In this document: positions 1 to 11,007 of the stretch, piece after piece
Layout of the letters: every line of letters starts with the position of its first letter
How positions within the stretch are numbered: the first letter of the stretch is position 1
DNA from: Plicaturopsis crispa FD-325 SS-3
Taxonomy: Eukaryota > Basidiomycota > Agaricomycetes > Amylocorticiales > Amylocorticiaceae
Reading direction: 5' to 3'
Assembly (NCBI GenBank): GCA_000827205.1
Contig: KN832555.1
Span: 1,675,170 to 1,739,169 of the forward strand
DNA length: 64,000 nucleotides
The notes under the pieces: model-generated
Databases searched by the model: none
The model's input: only the letters and a program-made list of their open reading frames with translations
What the model was told of the DNA's origin: nothing
Made by a program: the position numbers and the translations under genes

Positions 1-756
1 AGTTTTGGTCATCGTGGGGCGCGTCGAACGCTTGCGCGCTGCGTCCAGTTCTGCAGTCGACCTCGATCCTGCTTCCACGGCGGCGTCGCTAACGCATCCT
101 TGAGAGGGCTGATGAAGTGCGGCGACGCAATTCGGTCGTTGGCAGAATGGTTGGACGGCGGAGATCGTCCATGCAGACTCGGGCACACTCATTTCGTAGA
201 CATCGCGTTCAAAACGCGACTTGGCGGCGAGACCGGAGACTTTGCGCGAAATCGAGCGGGCCGAGGGCGCGTCCTCGAGATTGTCCGGGTTGAGTCGGTA
301 AATCTGCTGATGAATGCGACGCAAGTAAGACTTGACTCGCACTGGGCCGGGATTGAAAACGCCCGCGCAGTAGGGGTCAGCCGTACAATAGTGCTTGAGC
401 CACTCACGCGCAATGTCGATACGCTGTGTCAGAGTGTCCCATACCGCTTCGACACCTTCCCTTGTGTAGAGCACCTTGTCCAACAGCTCCGTACCCGTGC
501 GCGACCGAGGAACTTCGACAAGGCAAGGCTGTACGCCTTCAAGTCGTGCCGCATTGTAAATGAATTCGTGCAAGTCCGAGACCAGAGAAAGAACGTGTTC
601 CGCGAATTCCGGATTGACACCGTAAACATCTTGAGAATGTCGAGTGCCGAGTGTAAGAGGGATATCATCCACATTTAAGTGGACAAGAAAACCGGTAGCT
701 CTGCGAACGGTGGAAGACTCATATCGTCTCCACAGCGCGCGAAGCAAAAAAGACAT
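1..756 (-). CDS. Unrecognised protein, N-terminal part, runs off window
   Basis: An open frame reads leftwards from an ATG at 756-754 to the window edge without a stop, giving 252 codons. Codon use looks like the real genes here, and the plus-strand frame over the same bases appears to be its shadow. Visible features are an Arg-rich start (MSFLLRALWRRYESS), a helical central part (GTELLDKVLYTREGVEAVWD), and a Cys-containing stretch (HYCTADPYCAGVFNPGP). I do not recognise the family. A tag triplet lies in frame 18 nt before the ATG and could be a splice acceptor, so the true start may be in an upstream exon. The C-terminus is outside the window. A host gene and a transposon-derived gene are both possible. 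Confidence 0.5.
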   Translation of the reverse strand, partial: MSFLLRALWRRYESSTVRRATGFLVHLNVDDIPLTLGTRHSQDVYGVNPEFAEHVLSLVSDLHEFIYNAARLEGVQPCLVEVPRSRTGTELLDKVLYTREGVEAVWDTLTQRIDIAREWLKHYCTADPYCAGVFNPGPVRVKSYLRRIHQQIYRLNPDNLEDAPSARSISRKVSGLAAKSRFERDVYEMSVPESAWTISAVQPFCQRPNCVAALHQPSQGCVSDAAVEAGSRSTAELDAARKRSTRPTMTKT

Positions 757-2099
757 TTCGAATGAGACCAGCTAGGGGAACGCCGGTTCCCAGTTAGTCC
801 ACTTTGTGACACGCGCTTTGAGCGGTGTCACGATGGGCAGACCGTCGTTCGGGATCCCAGCGGGTCGTAACGAAGTGGTGGGCCTATGCCCAAACTGAGA
901 GGACCTTGCGCGGGCTAAGTGGCCAGGGCGACCTAAACAGAGACGCCGGACCGGAAGCCTAGAGCAAGTAGAGCAGACCGATAGAGTCTAGCACGTACAA
1001 CCCAAGCTCTCGATAGCTTCCTAGAGCTTGTCGAAGAGCGTTAAGCAGGCCAAAGGGCTCTGTGGGGTTTGTAGGCGCTAGAGGCTCAGATAGAATATAA
1101 GATGGATGCAAGAGATGATGATATTCTAACATGAGGCAGAGCTAAGGCATATGTGCTGGCCACAGTACAAACAATGGTACATAGATCAGCCACAACGGTA
1201 GGCTGGTGGTTGGAGAGTACCGTAATGAGAGGAGCATGTATAATCGCACCTTACACCCGGGGCACTGCCCAGACATCTCGTCGAGCCAAGACGGCCGATC
1301 CGACGTCAATGGACTGTCCGTCGCGGCCAAACCAACCCGCTCTGCGCTCCTGCGCCATTCCATTCCATCCGACGAGCGATACCACCAGGTACGCGCACCA
1401 GGTCATGCCGTGCCTCCATAGAGGACTTTCCGTCGCCTCCGAGAGGGAATAGCAACCGTAGTCGCAGCCCGCATCAGTCCTGATGGCTGACGGCGAAATC
1501 CAGTGCTCCAGAGCGCGTTCAGAGCTGTTGACACTTGCCCCCGCGTACGGGCGGTCAGAGGTGTTTCAGTTAACGGCCCCAGCATGGCTCCCGTCCCCAC
1601 CCAGAACTCCGATACTTCCCACTCTTCCCGCCGCTGTACGTCGGTGCAGCCAATCTCCTCTCCTCACCCCCTAAACGAAATTCCTCCAAACGAGTGCTAT
1701 CGCGATGTCGAAGGTCGATGGGTAATGGGGTTCGTCCAGTGGCTAGCGGTGCCGTCACAACCAGTGAGGTCTTACGAGTGCTCGTCGATCCGTACGAGGC
1801 TTTGAACGTTCAGGATCCCAGCCAGATCACCAGATCAGATAACAGATCAAGCAGATCGAGTAAGCAGCCAGAGTGCAGGATGCCCCCCTGCACCGGTGGA
1901 CCTGATTATGTTGGATATCGCCTTGAAGGTTTCCTTAGATGACACAGCAAGGGCCAGAGGGAACACGATATAATCAGGTAGAGAACAGTACAACGAGCGC
2001 GCTGGCACGACACTGTGCGCTTCCGATCTCCGATCCGGATTCCCACGGTCACCTTCACCACCCGATGCTCCAAATATCCCTACACCACTCCAGTCCTAG
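757..2099. other. Gene-poor stretch, no supported gene
   Basis: About 1.3 kb with only short overlapping frames on both strands and none with recognisable protein content. I looked for the missing N-terminal half of the NCS1 permease that follows and did not find it. A small cluster of CAGATC repeats is listed separately. Confidence 0.6.
1823..1857. repeat. Short CAGATC direct-repeat cluster
   Basis: The hexamer CAGATC occurs at 1823, 1831, 1843 and 1852 with irregular spacers of 2-6 bases. It is too short and irregular to assign a function. It may be simple sequence drift. Confidence 0.5.
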
Positions 2100-2888
2100 A
2101 GTTCGCACTGCCGTTTTCTTTGGTGGCCTTGGGCTATTCGTTTCGCAGCTGTCCCTAAACGTTGTCCTGAACTCAGTCAGCACGGGGATGGATATTGCAG
2201 GGCTATGGCCCCGGTATATCAATATCAGGCGTGGCTCGTACCTTCTTGCTGCCCGTGCGTTATTCCATTATAGGCGGGGAAATGTGGTAGCTGACGCGAC
2301 CGATCCTGTGTAGTCGGCCTCGTATCGTGTCCTTGGCAGATCGTTGCCACCCCGGGCACATTTTTGACCGTAATATCTGGGTTCGGAGTGTTCCTCTCCC
2401 CTGTGAGTACCCTGCCCCCCTTCACTCGCGGTAAAGAACGCACGGCTCAAAGAAATCTGATTCTTGCCCAGCTCATGGGCATCATGCTCGCCGACTACCT
2501 GGTCGTGCGCAAACGCATCCTGTCCATTCCAGACCTCTACACCGGCAACAAGGACTCCATTTACTGGTACACAGCCGGGTGCAACTTCCGCGCCCCCCTC
2601 GCCTGGGTCCTCGCTCTGTGGCCCATCCTACCGGGCTTTGCGATGGTTATACATAACCCCGCCGCCAGCAATAACTGGGTCAAGCTGTTCAACATCGCAT
2701 TCCTTGTTGGGATTGCTATCTCGTTCCTTGCGACGATAGCGATCGCTGCGATTTGGCCGCCGCCGTATCAACATGTTGGGCTACCGTACCTAGACGACGA
2801 CGTGCCATTTGGGAGTGCGCCCTTCTCGAGAGAGGTGGAACGGGTGGACGCCGGAGGCGGAGATGAGAAAGACAGTATCAGCAACTAG
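2100..2888 (+). pseudogene. 5'-truncated NCS1 (uracil/allantoin-type) permease
   Basis: Three exons can be joined: about 2100-2254, 2314-2402 and 2472-2888, with introns of 59 and 69 nt that have gtgcgt and gtgagt donors. The product matches the C-terminal half of NCS1 nucleobase/allantoin permeases. It has a membrane segment with GLFVSQLSLNVVLNSVSTG, then GLWPRYINIRRGSYLLA, then ISGFGVFLSPLMGIMLADYLV and DLYTGNKDSIYWYTAG, followed by two more hydrophobic spans. These proteins normally have about 500-600 residues and 12 membrane segments. Here only about 220 residues remain. I found no N-terminal half and no in-frame start upstream. The surviving exons keep clean splice sites and frame, so truncation is either recent or the 5' part lies behind a rearrangement. 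Confidence 0.75.
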
Positions 2889-4241
2889 ATGACAGAGCCT
2901 TTGACTCGACTACCACACCACTACTGCCAATAGCCTCTCGAAAGTATTTGACCATAGATTCTCTTATCCGTATATGTACTTAGTGTCCGTGCCAACCGAC
3001 GTTGATGTACTGGCATTGAATCCACTCATGCAGACTCTAGAGTACATACATTAAATCGACAGTCTTGATACGGCCTCGACTCGGATCTAGGGGAGATGCC
3101 GCAAAGTGGTGCAACCAGGCGCTGCGTGGGGATAGTGTGCCGCTCGACAGACATCGTACTGCTGCTGCTAGTAAAGGCGCTGCTGCACTGACGCAGGACT
3201 GTCGATGTCTTGACGCATGATGTATGACTCCCGCTGCATTGACGATGCATTGACACTTGACTGCCGCGAGCCAACGCATGAGCGGCAGGGTCCTGGCGCT
3301 CGCTAGACACTGCATTGACCCTACAGAGGCAGTTGAGTGCAATGGAGAGGCGCTACTCACCTGCGCCGCGGACGATTTTTGAGCTGGCGCTAGACTGGCG
3401 TTGGCGTAACGCTCGATGCCGTCCTGACGGCGCTGCGCTAACGCACTCATGCAGGAAAAACTCGTGTCAAAACGCGGTGGTGACACTGTATTGAGGAAGA
3501 TCTTGAAAATCATTAGCGTTTCTGCTGCGTTTTATGTAGCGTCGTCACAAGGAGAAATATGGACAGCACAGCCACCGACGAGGTCCGAGGACCCGAGATC
3601 GCGAATGGACTTCTCTCAGATCTTATTGTCTCGACGACCGCCACGACGTCCACAATCACAATAGCGAACAATTACTGCGAACTTTGCCAGTGCGAACTTA
3701 GGATTCTATCAGGTGTACACTTGGCTCACCGTTATCTGCAGGCTGTCGTGAGGCTATATGGCCGACGCTTTGACCGCCCAAGCGGTCTGGGGCCACCCGA
3801 GGGCCACCCTTTGCCCTCTCATAAGTCTGCGTTTATCGCAGTGGGCCGGGGGTGACCGATATAAAATCAAATAGGGTGGCCCGTAGGGCACGCGTGTCCC
3901 ACAAGTACACCTGATTAGATATTTGAGACTATTGTTCGTCCACCGGGTGAGAAAATTGTCTATTGTCTGACAATTGTACCTCAGACCCGATCTGATTTTC
4001 CTCCTGCCTACATAGGAAATATCGACTCCCTGCGTCCACCCTCCGTCCCTGAGGAAGCGCCATAATTCTAAGCGCTCCAAGTCAAAAGCTCGACGATAGC
4101 AGACTGGCCACCACCTACAGTCCCATTATCCCCCGCTCACTGCGTCTTCGTTTCTCTGTGCTGTGAAGCACCCCTCCGCTAGTTTCTGTGGCACCTAGCT
4201 CACTCGCACGCACCGCCTGTACCCCGTCCAGCTTAGACAGT
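2889..4241. other. Gene-poor stretch upstream of the OPT transporter
   Basis: No gene is supported. A 158-codon minus-strand frame (3037-3513) begins with ATG but has no recognisable domain. Between about 3180 and 3440 the octamer GCATTGAC recurs (about 3236, 3249 and 3312) along with many GACGC/GCGCT words. This suggests a decayed short repeat. The last 150 bases before 4242 should hold the OPT promoter and leader. Confidence 0.5.
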
Positions 4242-6989
4242 ATGGACGTCGAACAAGAGCCGAAGCCCTACGCGAGCGCGACGAGCATCGTCCCCCTCCC
4301 GCAGTTCATGCGACCCCGGCACGTACCAGACGTGCCCGAGGACGTCGATTTCATGATGGACCATCTGAATGACCCAAACTTCGACCTCAGGGGCGCCATG
4401 GCGCCCCCATCCGCCACTACCGATTCGTTTGAGCTTGAGCAGAAGCACCAGGGGCCTTACCACCACTCTGGCAAATCCTCCGATCTCGATGCTGAGTCGC
4501 AGATAGGATCGACTACCTATTCTTCGTCGCCCTCGAGGATAGAGACACCGCACGATGGAGTCGAGTTTGACGAGTACGTACTCCGCTGTATTGCTGCATG
4601 GTCGTCGCTTATACTCATTACACTGTAGTGAGTCCCCCTACCCGGAAGTCCGTGCAGCGGTCTCGAGTATGGATGACCCCACGATGCCCGTCAACACCTT
4701 CCGCATGTGGTTTCTCGGCGTCTTCTTCTCCATCGTCCTCTCCGGTCTCAACCAGTTCTTCTCCATGCGCTGTAAGTGTTTGTCGAGCATGTCCGCGCTC
4801 CCCATTAACGTTCTTCCAGACCCCTCGGTCTTCATCACTGGCATCGTCGCCCAGCTCACCGCACTTCCGCTCGGAAGAGGCCTTGAGAAGGTGCTCCCGA
4901 CGACTCGCTTCAACACTTTCGGCTACTCCTGGTCTCTGAACCCCGGGCCCTTCACCATCAAGGAGCACGTGTGTATCACCGTGATGGCGAACGTAGTATC
5001 GAGTGGCGCATACGCGACGGACATCATCGCAACGCAAAAGACGTTCTACAACCAGCAGCTGACGTTCGGCTACGAGATCATGCTCGTCCTCTCCACGCAG
5101 ATCATCGGCTTCTCGTTCTCTGGTTTCCTGCGGCAGTACATCGTATGGCCGGCGGCGATGATATGGCCTGGTGCGCTCGTCAACTCCGCCCTGTTCAATA
5201 CGCTGCACAAGAACTTTGGTAGGAAGGAGAGCAAGCACATCTCTAGGGAGAAGTTCTTCTGCATCGTCTTGGCCTGCGGATTTGTGTGGTATTGGGTCCC
5301 GGGCTACCTATTCACCGCGCTCAGCATGTTCAACTGGGTGTGCTGGATCGCACCGCAGAACGTGGCTGTAAACGCGCTCTTTGGCACTGCAAGTGGCATG
5401 GGCATGGGCGTCCTGACGTTCGATTGGTCCATGATCGGCTTCATTGGCAGCCCTCTCGTCACGCCGGTACGTCTTTATGGTTTCTTGTACATCGAACAGA
5501 GTGACTAAAATATATCTTCAGTGGTGGTCCGAGGCCAATACCGGCCTGGCGTTCGTCTTTTTCTACTGGATCCTGACGCCGATTTTCTACTTCACGAACA
5601 CCTGGTTCGCAGGATACCTGCCGATCTCATCCTTCCAGACATTCGACAACACCGGCATGCCGTATGACCCTAACCAGATCGTCACGGGTGGCGAGTTTGA
5701 CGTCACTAAGTACCGCGCGTATTCGCCCTTATACATGTCCACGACCTTGTTCGTTTCCTACGGCCTTGCCTTCGCGTCTTTCTCCTCGATCATCGTCCAC
5801 ACGTTCTGTAAGATACTCCGCTATTTTCCAGCTATACCCTCGAGCTGACTTTCCTTCCCGCGCAGTGTGGTTCCGTAACGACATTGTCCGTCGCTTCAAC
5901 CGGTCGCTTAAGGACGAGCGCGATGTGCACTCGCGCCTCATGCAAGCCTACCCTGAGGTCCCCCGTTGGTGGTATGGTGTTCTCGGGATCGCGGCCTTCG
6001 TCATGCTCGTGGTCACCGTCGAGATATTCCCTACGCAGCTGCCCATTTGGGGTGTGATCCTTGCCCTGGCGATTGCGTTCATCCTCTCCCTGCCCCTCGG
6101 TATCCTCCAGGCCATCACCAACCAGCAGGTCGCACTGCAGGTTATGCACGAGATGATTGCTGGCTACGTATTCCCTGGAAAGCCGGTCGCCAACATGATC
6201 TTCAAGGGCGTCGCGTACATCGGCGCAAACCAGGCTGTCGGCTTCGCTGGTGACCTGAAGCTCGGCCATTACATGAAGATCCCCCCGCGCACGATGTTCT
6301 CCGTCCAGTGCATTGCTGCAGTCATAGACTGCTTCGTCGTTGTGCTCGTGCAGAACTGGATGTTCGCCAACATCCCGGACTTCTGCTCCCAGGACCAGGC
6401 TAATGGCTTCATCTGCCCTTCGACCAACACCTTCGCTAGCGCATCCCTGATTTGGGGCGGCATTGGCCCGCAACGTCTCTTCAGTCCCGGTCAACTGTAC
6501 GTCTGTCTAACTGGTCGTTACTGGAATGACACTGACCTGTCTTAATTTCATAGATACAGCCCCCTGCTGTGGTTCTTCTTGATCGGTGCCGTTGCGCCCA
6601 TTCCCTTCTATTTCCTCGCGCGCCGCTACCCCTTGTCAATCTGGCGCTACGTGAACGTCCCCGTCTTCTTCGCGGGTGTCGGCGCGCTCCCGCCTGGCAG
6701 TGGCATCAACTACTCGTCGTGGGTCGCTACTGGCTTCTTCTTCAACTGGTTCATGCGGCGCTTCCACTTCCGCTGGTGGATGCGGTACAACTACATCTTG
6801 TCGGCCGGGCTGGACGCAAGTGTCGCGATCTCGATGGTCGTGATCTTCTTTACGCTCCAGCTGCCGAAGGGTGGCGTCACCCTCGACTGGTGGGGGAACA
6901 CCTTCTGGCAGACCACGGCCGACGCGATGGGGACGCCGATGCGCATTCTCGAGCCGCCTGCGACGTTTGGACTTCAGACGTGGTCGTAG
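4242..6989 (+). CDS. OPT-family oligopeptide transporter
   Basis: Six exons (4242-4573, 4629-4771, 4820-5466, 5522-5807, 5866-6496, 6554-6989) join in frame to 824 residues, the usual OPT length. OPT proteins import small peptides or related metal-binding compounds by proton symport at the plasma membrane. The N-terminal 110 residues are soluble and acidic (DVPEDVDFMMDHLNDPNFD). The OPT core starts near ESPYPEVRAAV. Family marks include NTFRMWFLGV, LNPGPFTIKEHVCITVMANV, the region FDWSMIGFIGSPLVTPWWSE, EMIAGYVFPGKPVANMIFK, KLGHYMKIPPRTMFSVQ and the C-terminal NYSSWVATGFFFNWFMRR. There are roughly 14-16 hydrophobic segments. An earlier in-frame GTG at 4188 is not used as a start; ATG 4242 is the first ATG. 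Exact substrate (peptide, glutathione or siderophore) cannot be read from sequence. Confidence 0.95.
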
Positions 6990-7675
6990 ATGCGCTTTCC
7001 CGGGCTCCCCACATTTTCTCTAGCGATACCGTTACATCTTCTTCAGCGATACCATCCACCTCTCTCGACCCATCCGCCCCTCTGTCTCACTATTATCAAC
7101 GACTAACGACCTTCATCCATGGTTATGGCCCCCGTTCGCCCCTCACCCCACGACTTTGCATCCGACCCGCGTTTCCAACCCGCAGCGATTCACGTTTCCA
7201 ACCCGCACTACACTCTTTGGCCGGTGGTTGACTCCACGACCCGGCACACGATTATGCCTTCGATTATCGATTATTTTGGCTACTTATTCCTTTCACTTTC
7301 GGTTGGGCTATGATCTCCAAGGCGTTCTCTTCATCACAGGATCCACCTCCACATATATTTTCTTCTCTACATTTTCTTCCTCTACGACTTCATTATCAAG
7401 ACTTACATGTATCGAAAGCACAAAACCATTGCAATACACATGTTGTAAAACTACGCATCGTATTGTGTACAAGGTTCATAAGTATGGTTATTTTCTTAAA
7501 ATTACAAAAGCGTTCGGGAAGCGACGCGATCGCAGTCGTCTATGTACCTCAGAATCTCAGAGAGCCTGAGGTGACTTCATTCTACTGAGACTACACCCCT
7601 CATGAACAGCAAACAAGATATATACGATTTGTCAAGTGTTCAGTAATCAGTATAGAAGAACAGCCAGTACACCGA
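6990..7675. other. Convergent 3' region between OPT and PRP19
   Basis: 686 bases between two convergent genes. It is T-rich with runs such as ttttcttcctc and should hold both 3' untranslated regions. No coding potential is supported. Confidence 0.6.
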
Positions 7676-9306
7676 TCACGAAGGCACGCCCCAGATCCTA
7701 ACTTCTCTACCACTCGCGCCCCATATCTCCTTGCCCTGCTCTCCGAACGCCAAGTCAGATACATCTCCGCCCTCCTCGAACCTTGCCAGCTCCTGCCACG
7801 TCTTTTGCGCGAAGACACGGACACCCTCGCTCCCGGCAACGCCCAAGAACTGGGCGCTCGTGTCATACAGCACTTTGTTCACCTTGAACGCGTCGCCGAG
7901 CACGATAGAGGTGGTGACCTTCTGCTTGCGCAGGTCCCAGACGGCGACGGAAGACAACGAGTTCGGCGCGAGGAGCTGGTAGCCATTCTCCGAGAAGCTC
8001 AGCGTGTGCACGGTGAAGGGCACGCTGTCCGCGGGGGTAAGCGACGCGGCCGGCGCACCGGAGCGGATGTCGTAGATCTGGATCGTGGACGAAGGCGTTC
8101 CAAGCGCGAGCAGTGTGCCATCGGGATGGATAGCTAGGGACGTGAAAGGCTCGTCGTACGGCGCGGAGCGGAAAATTTGGGTGAAATTCGAAAGATCGTG
8201 CAGCGAATACGTCTTGTCGAGAGACGAGAGCGCGAGGATGGTCCCCGTTGGGTGGATGGCGAGGCCAGTGATCTCACCCTTATGCGACCGGATAGTCGAT
8301 TTTGGAATGTACTCGCCGGACGTCTCGTCGTGCGCCCATATCTTCACCGTTTTATCAGCGCTACCCGAAATAATCAGTGTCGGCTGTCCCTCTTGCTCCC
8401 TCAGCGCGACATGGTTGATTTTTTTGGTGTGACCCTTCAAAGATGCAAGGACCTTGTCGGTGCTCCTGTCATACAGCTGTACGATCTTGTCGTTTCCACC
8501 AGTCAGGAACTGCGAGGGGTTGACACGGGAGACCGCAAGCGCCGTAATGCCGGCAGGCGAAGACGAGTGAAGGGAAGGAATGGTGTGTTTTGCGGCGAAA
8601 GTCTTGACCTCGGCCGGGCTGGAGTAGCCTGGAGGTGGCTTGCGCTTTTTGCGGGCGGAAGAGAGTGATTGGGAGGTCTCCTCAATTTGTGAGACGATGT
8701 GTTTGGGCAGGCCCTCTTCCGCCTGGTCCTCAGCCATTTCGACATCCTCGCCCGCTTGGGGAACCGGCGCTACGCCCATTGTGGCGTGTACATTGCCAAG
8801 AGCCCTGTCGAGGGTCGTTAGTTTGCGCATGAAAGGGCGAGAATGAGCAAACATACTCTCGGGCGGCGTCACGTTCCCTGATGAGACGCGCTACGACACG
8901 GCTAGCCGCGTCTTGTGCATACAGCGCGTAGCTGAGCTCTTGACGAGTCGAGTTATATTGTTGCTTCAGCGCAAACGTCTCGAGGACGAGCGCATCCCAC
9001 TCGTTTTGAAGTGTGTGCAACAGAGCAGGGATAGAAGACTGCGTGGGCGGCCGTGGGGGCGCTGTGCTCGGACCTGCCACATAATCGCATTAATACGCGA
9101 CATACTAACCCTTTCCCACAAATTTTGCGAAACGTACTGGCTTTCACGGATACCAGGTCGGATTCGTCCAATTTTTCGCCGGTAATGGGGTCTGTGCCAT
9201 TGTCGGTGATATATTTGAGGATGAGACGGCGTTCGTATACGTGTCCTGATTTTGACGAGACAACCGGATCCTGAGGGGGCTCCCCGGAGATTGCGCAGAA
9301 AAACAT
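7676..9306 (-). CDS. PRP19: PRP19 U-box E3 ligase of the spliceosomal NineTeen complex
   Basis: Three exons (9306-9138, 9073-8857, 8804-7676) give 504 residues, essentially the yeast length. Prp19 is a U-box ubiquitin ligase that organises the NTC during spliceosome activation. The N-terminus is a U-box (MFFCAISGEPPQDPVVS, then GHVYERRLILKYI and TDPITGEKL). Next come the Prp19/CDC4 tetramerisation region (PRPPTQSSIPALLHTLQNEW, then NSTRQELSYALYAQDAASRV and RERDAAREAL) and a C-terminal seven-bladed WD40 propeller with motifs such as ISGSADKTVKIW. The 52-nt intron at 8856-8805 lies at the RERDAARE/ALGNV junction and restores the conserved sequence. Start ATG 9306 gives the family-typical MFF/MFC opening. 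Confidence 0.96.
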
Positions 9307-9428
9307 GGCCAAGGAGGTTTGGACTTGCAGAGGGACGGTGACCGTAGACGGTGAGCGGAACACGAACAAAACGCAATGAAAGGCGGTTGTTGACAGCTGT
9401 TTACCCACGTACACTTCGCTCTATTGCA
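9307..9428. promoter_or_regulatory. Shared divergent promoter, PRP19 / SGT2
   Basis: Only 122 bases separate the start codons of two divergent housekeeping genes, so both core promoters and leaders must lie within it or overlap the coding ends. I see no clear TATA box. The function is inferred from geometry alone. Confidence 0.5.
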
Positions 9429-10742
9429 ATGTCGGAAAAGCAGCAGCGTCTCGTTCTCTCGATTATCGATTTTCTCTCCAGTTCTATACAGGATGGCACG
9501 GTCAAGGAGGACGACAGGGAAGGTCTCGAGGTCGCAGGTATGTTGTACAAAAAAACGGCGGAAAAACAGCTCGGGCTGACCTCATACTTGCAGTCCAATG
9601 CATCGGCGAAGCATTTGGCGTCGATCCCTCGGACCAGCAGCAGACAGAACGTCTGAGTGTCAAGCCTGCAACCTTGCAAACGATATTCGATGTCTTCTTA
9701 AAGACGCGCGATAAAGTAGGAGCAAGTCCACAGGCAGCAGCGTCCTCGTCCAAGCCCGCCGAACCCTCAGCGACGGACAAGGCTGCCGCGGAGAAGCACA
9801 AGCAGACTGGAAATGCGCATATGTCTGCGAAGAAATACGATCTCGCCATAGAGTCCTATACCCAAGCGATCCTTTACGACCCAACGAACCCTGTATACTA
9901 TTCCAACCGTGCTGCGGCGTTTTCGAGCAAGGGCGACCATCTTTCGGCAGTCGGTGACGCGGAGAAAGCCATCGAAGTCGATCCTTCCTTCTCGAAAGCG
10001 TATCATAGGCTGGGGTACGTTTAACGACACCCATCTGACCCACATATCTGACTGTGATGCGCAGACACGCGCAATATTCCCTGAGCGATTACACTGCGGC
10101 CGCCTCTGCTTTCCGCCGCGGCCTTGAACACGACCCTTCCAATGCGAATCTCAAATCGGGGCTGGCAAACGCAGAAGCACGTATTATTGCACCAGACAGA
10201 GGACAGAGCCCGCCACCTTCTGACGACGTGGGGGCTCCGGGCGGCGCAGGCGGGCTCGGTGGGATGGCAGATATGCTCCGCGGCTTGGGTGGTGCCGGAG
10301 GCGGTGGCGGTGGAGGCGGAATGCCCGACATAGCAAGTCTTATGAACAATCCTATGATGATGCAGGTGCGATCGATGTTGGCTTCACTTTTCTTCGTCAC
10401 GATCTAACTGCGCCCCGGTTTTATTTTTGAAGATGGCACAGTCAATGATGGCGAATGGTGGCATGGAACGGCTTATGCAAAACCCCGCACTTGCTAATAT
10501 GGTAACTCATAATCGTCGTCGCTGCTTGTGCAGTCTTTTGCTAATAAATAACAACCCAGATGAACCGCGTGCAATCTGGCGGTGGCATGCCAGACATGTC
10601 AGAGCTTCTCGCTGACCCTACTATGAGAGAAATGTGCGTACCGTCCGGAAATGCATCCACGGTTGCATCAACTAATCTCGTTGTTCACAGGGCTAGCCGA
10701 CTGGGTGGGGCTGCGGGTGGTGGTGGCGGTGGTGCAGCATAA
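9429..10742 (+). CDS. SGT2: SGT2/SGTA small glutamine-rich TPR co-chaperone
   Basis: Six exons (9429-9537, 9594-10014, 10065-10365, 10433-10501, 10560-10633, 10691-10742) give 341 residues. Sgt2 hands tail-anchored membrane proteins from the ribosome to the GET pathway and binds Hsp70/Hsp90 in the cytosol. The order is as in the family. An N-terminal dimerisation domain (EKQQRLVLSIIDFLSSSIQD, then VQCIGEAFGVD) precedes three TPRs beginning at AAAEKHKQTGNAHMSAKKYD and including NPVYYSNRAAAFSSKGD and KAYHRLGHAQYSLSDY. A Gly-rich linker follows, then a Met/Asn-rich client-binding tail (SLMNNPMMMQMAQSMMANGG, NPALANMMNRV). The last exon ends in a polyglycine run. The linker and tail are longer in glycine than in yeast. 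Confidence 0.95.
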
Positions 10743-11007
10743 ACAAATCGAGCGACCATGGTAAATATCGGACACTGGCATTCTATGTGGAATTCAAATA
10801 AGGACGTGGTAGACTTTGACCAAAGCGCTTCAGAACTAAGATACGCTCACGAAGAGTGCTTCACAAGGTATTGCTGAAACCCAAAGGAAACCACAAAAAG
10901 CAAACGCGATTCGATTACAAGTTGTCAGGAGCATACAGAGGCTCTATAGGTATTATGCCAATAACTTTCGGTAGGGGTCCATATTATCGATAGGCACTCG
11001 TCGAAGC

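Noticed and set aside
100-678. 192-codon plus-strand frame
   Set aside because: It begins with TTG and lies over a longer minus-strand frame (756 to the window edge) with more protein-like composition; judged a shadow.
3037-3513. 158-codon minus-strand frame starting with ATG
   Set aside because: Low-complexity Ala/Ser composition, no domain, sits in a repeat-word patch.
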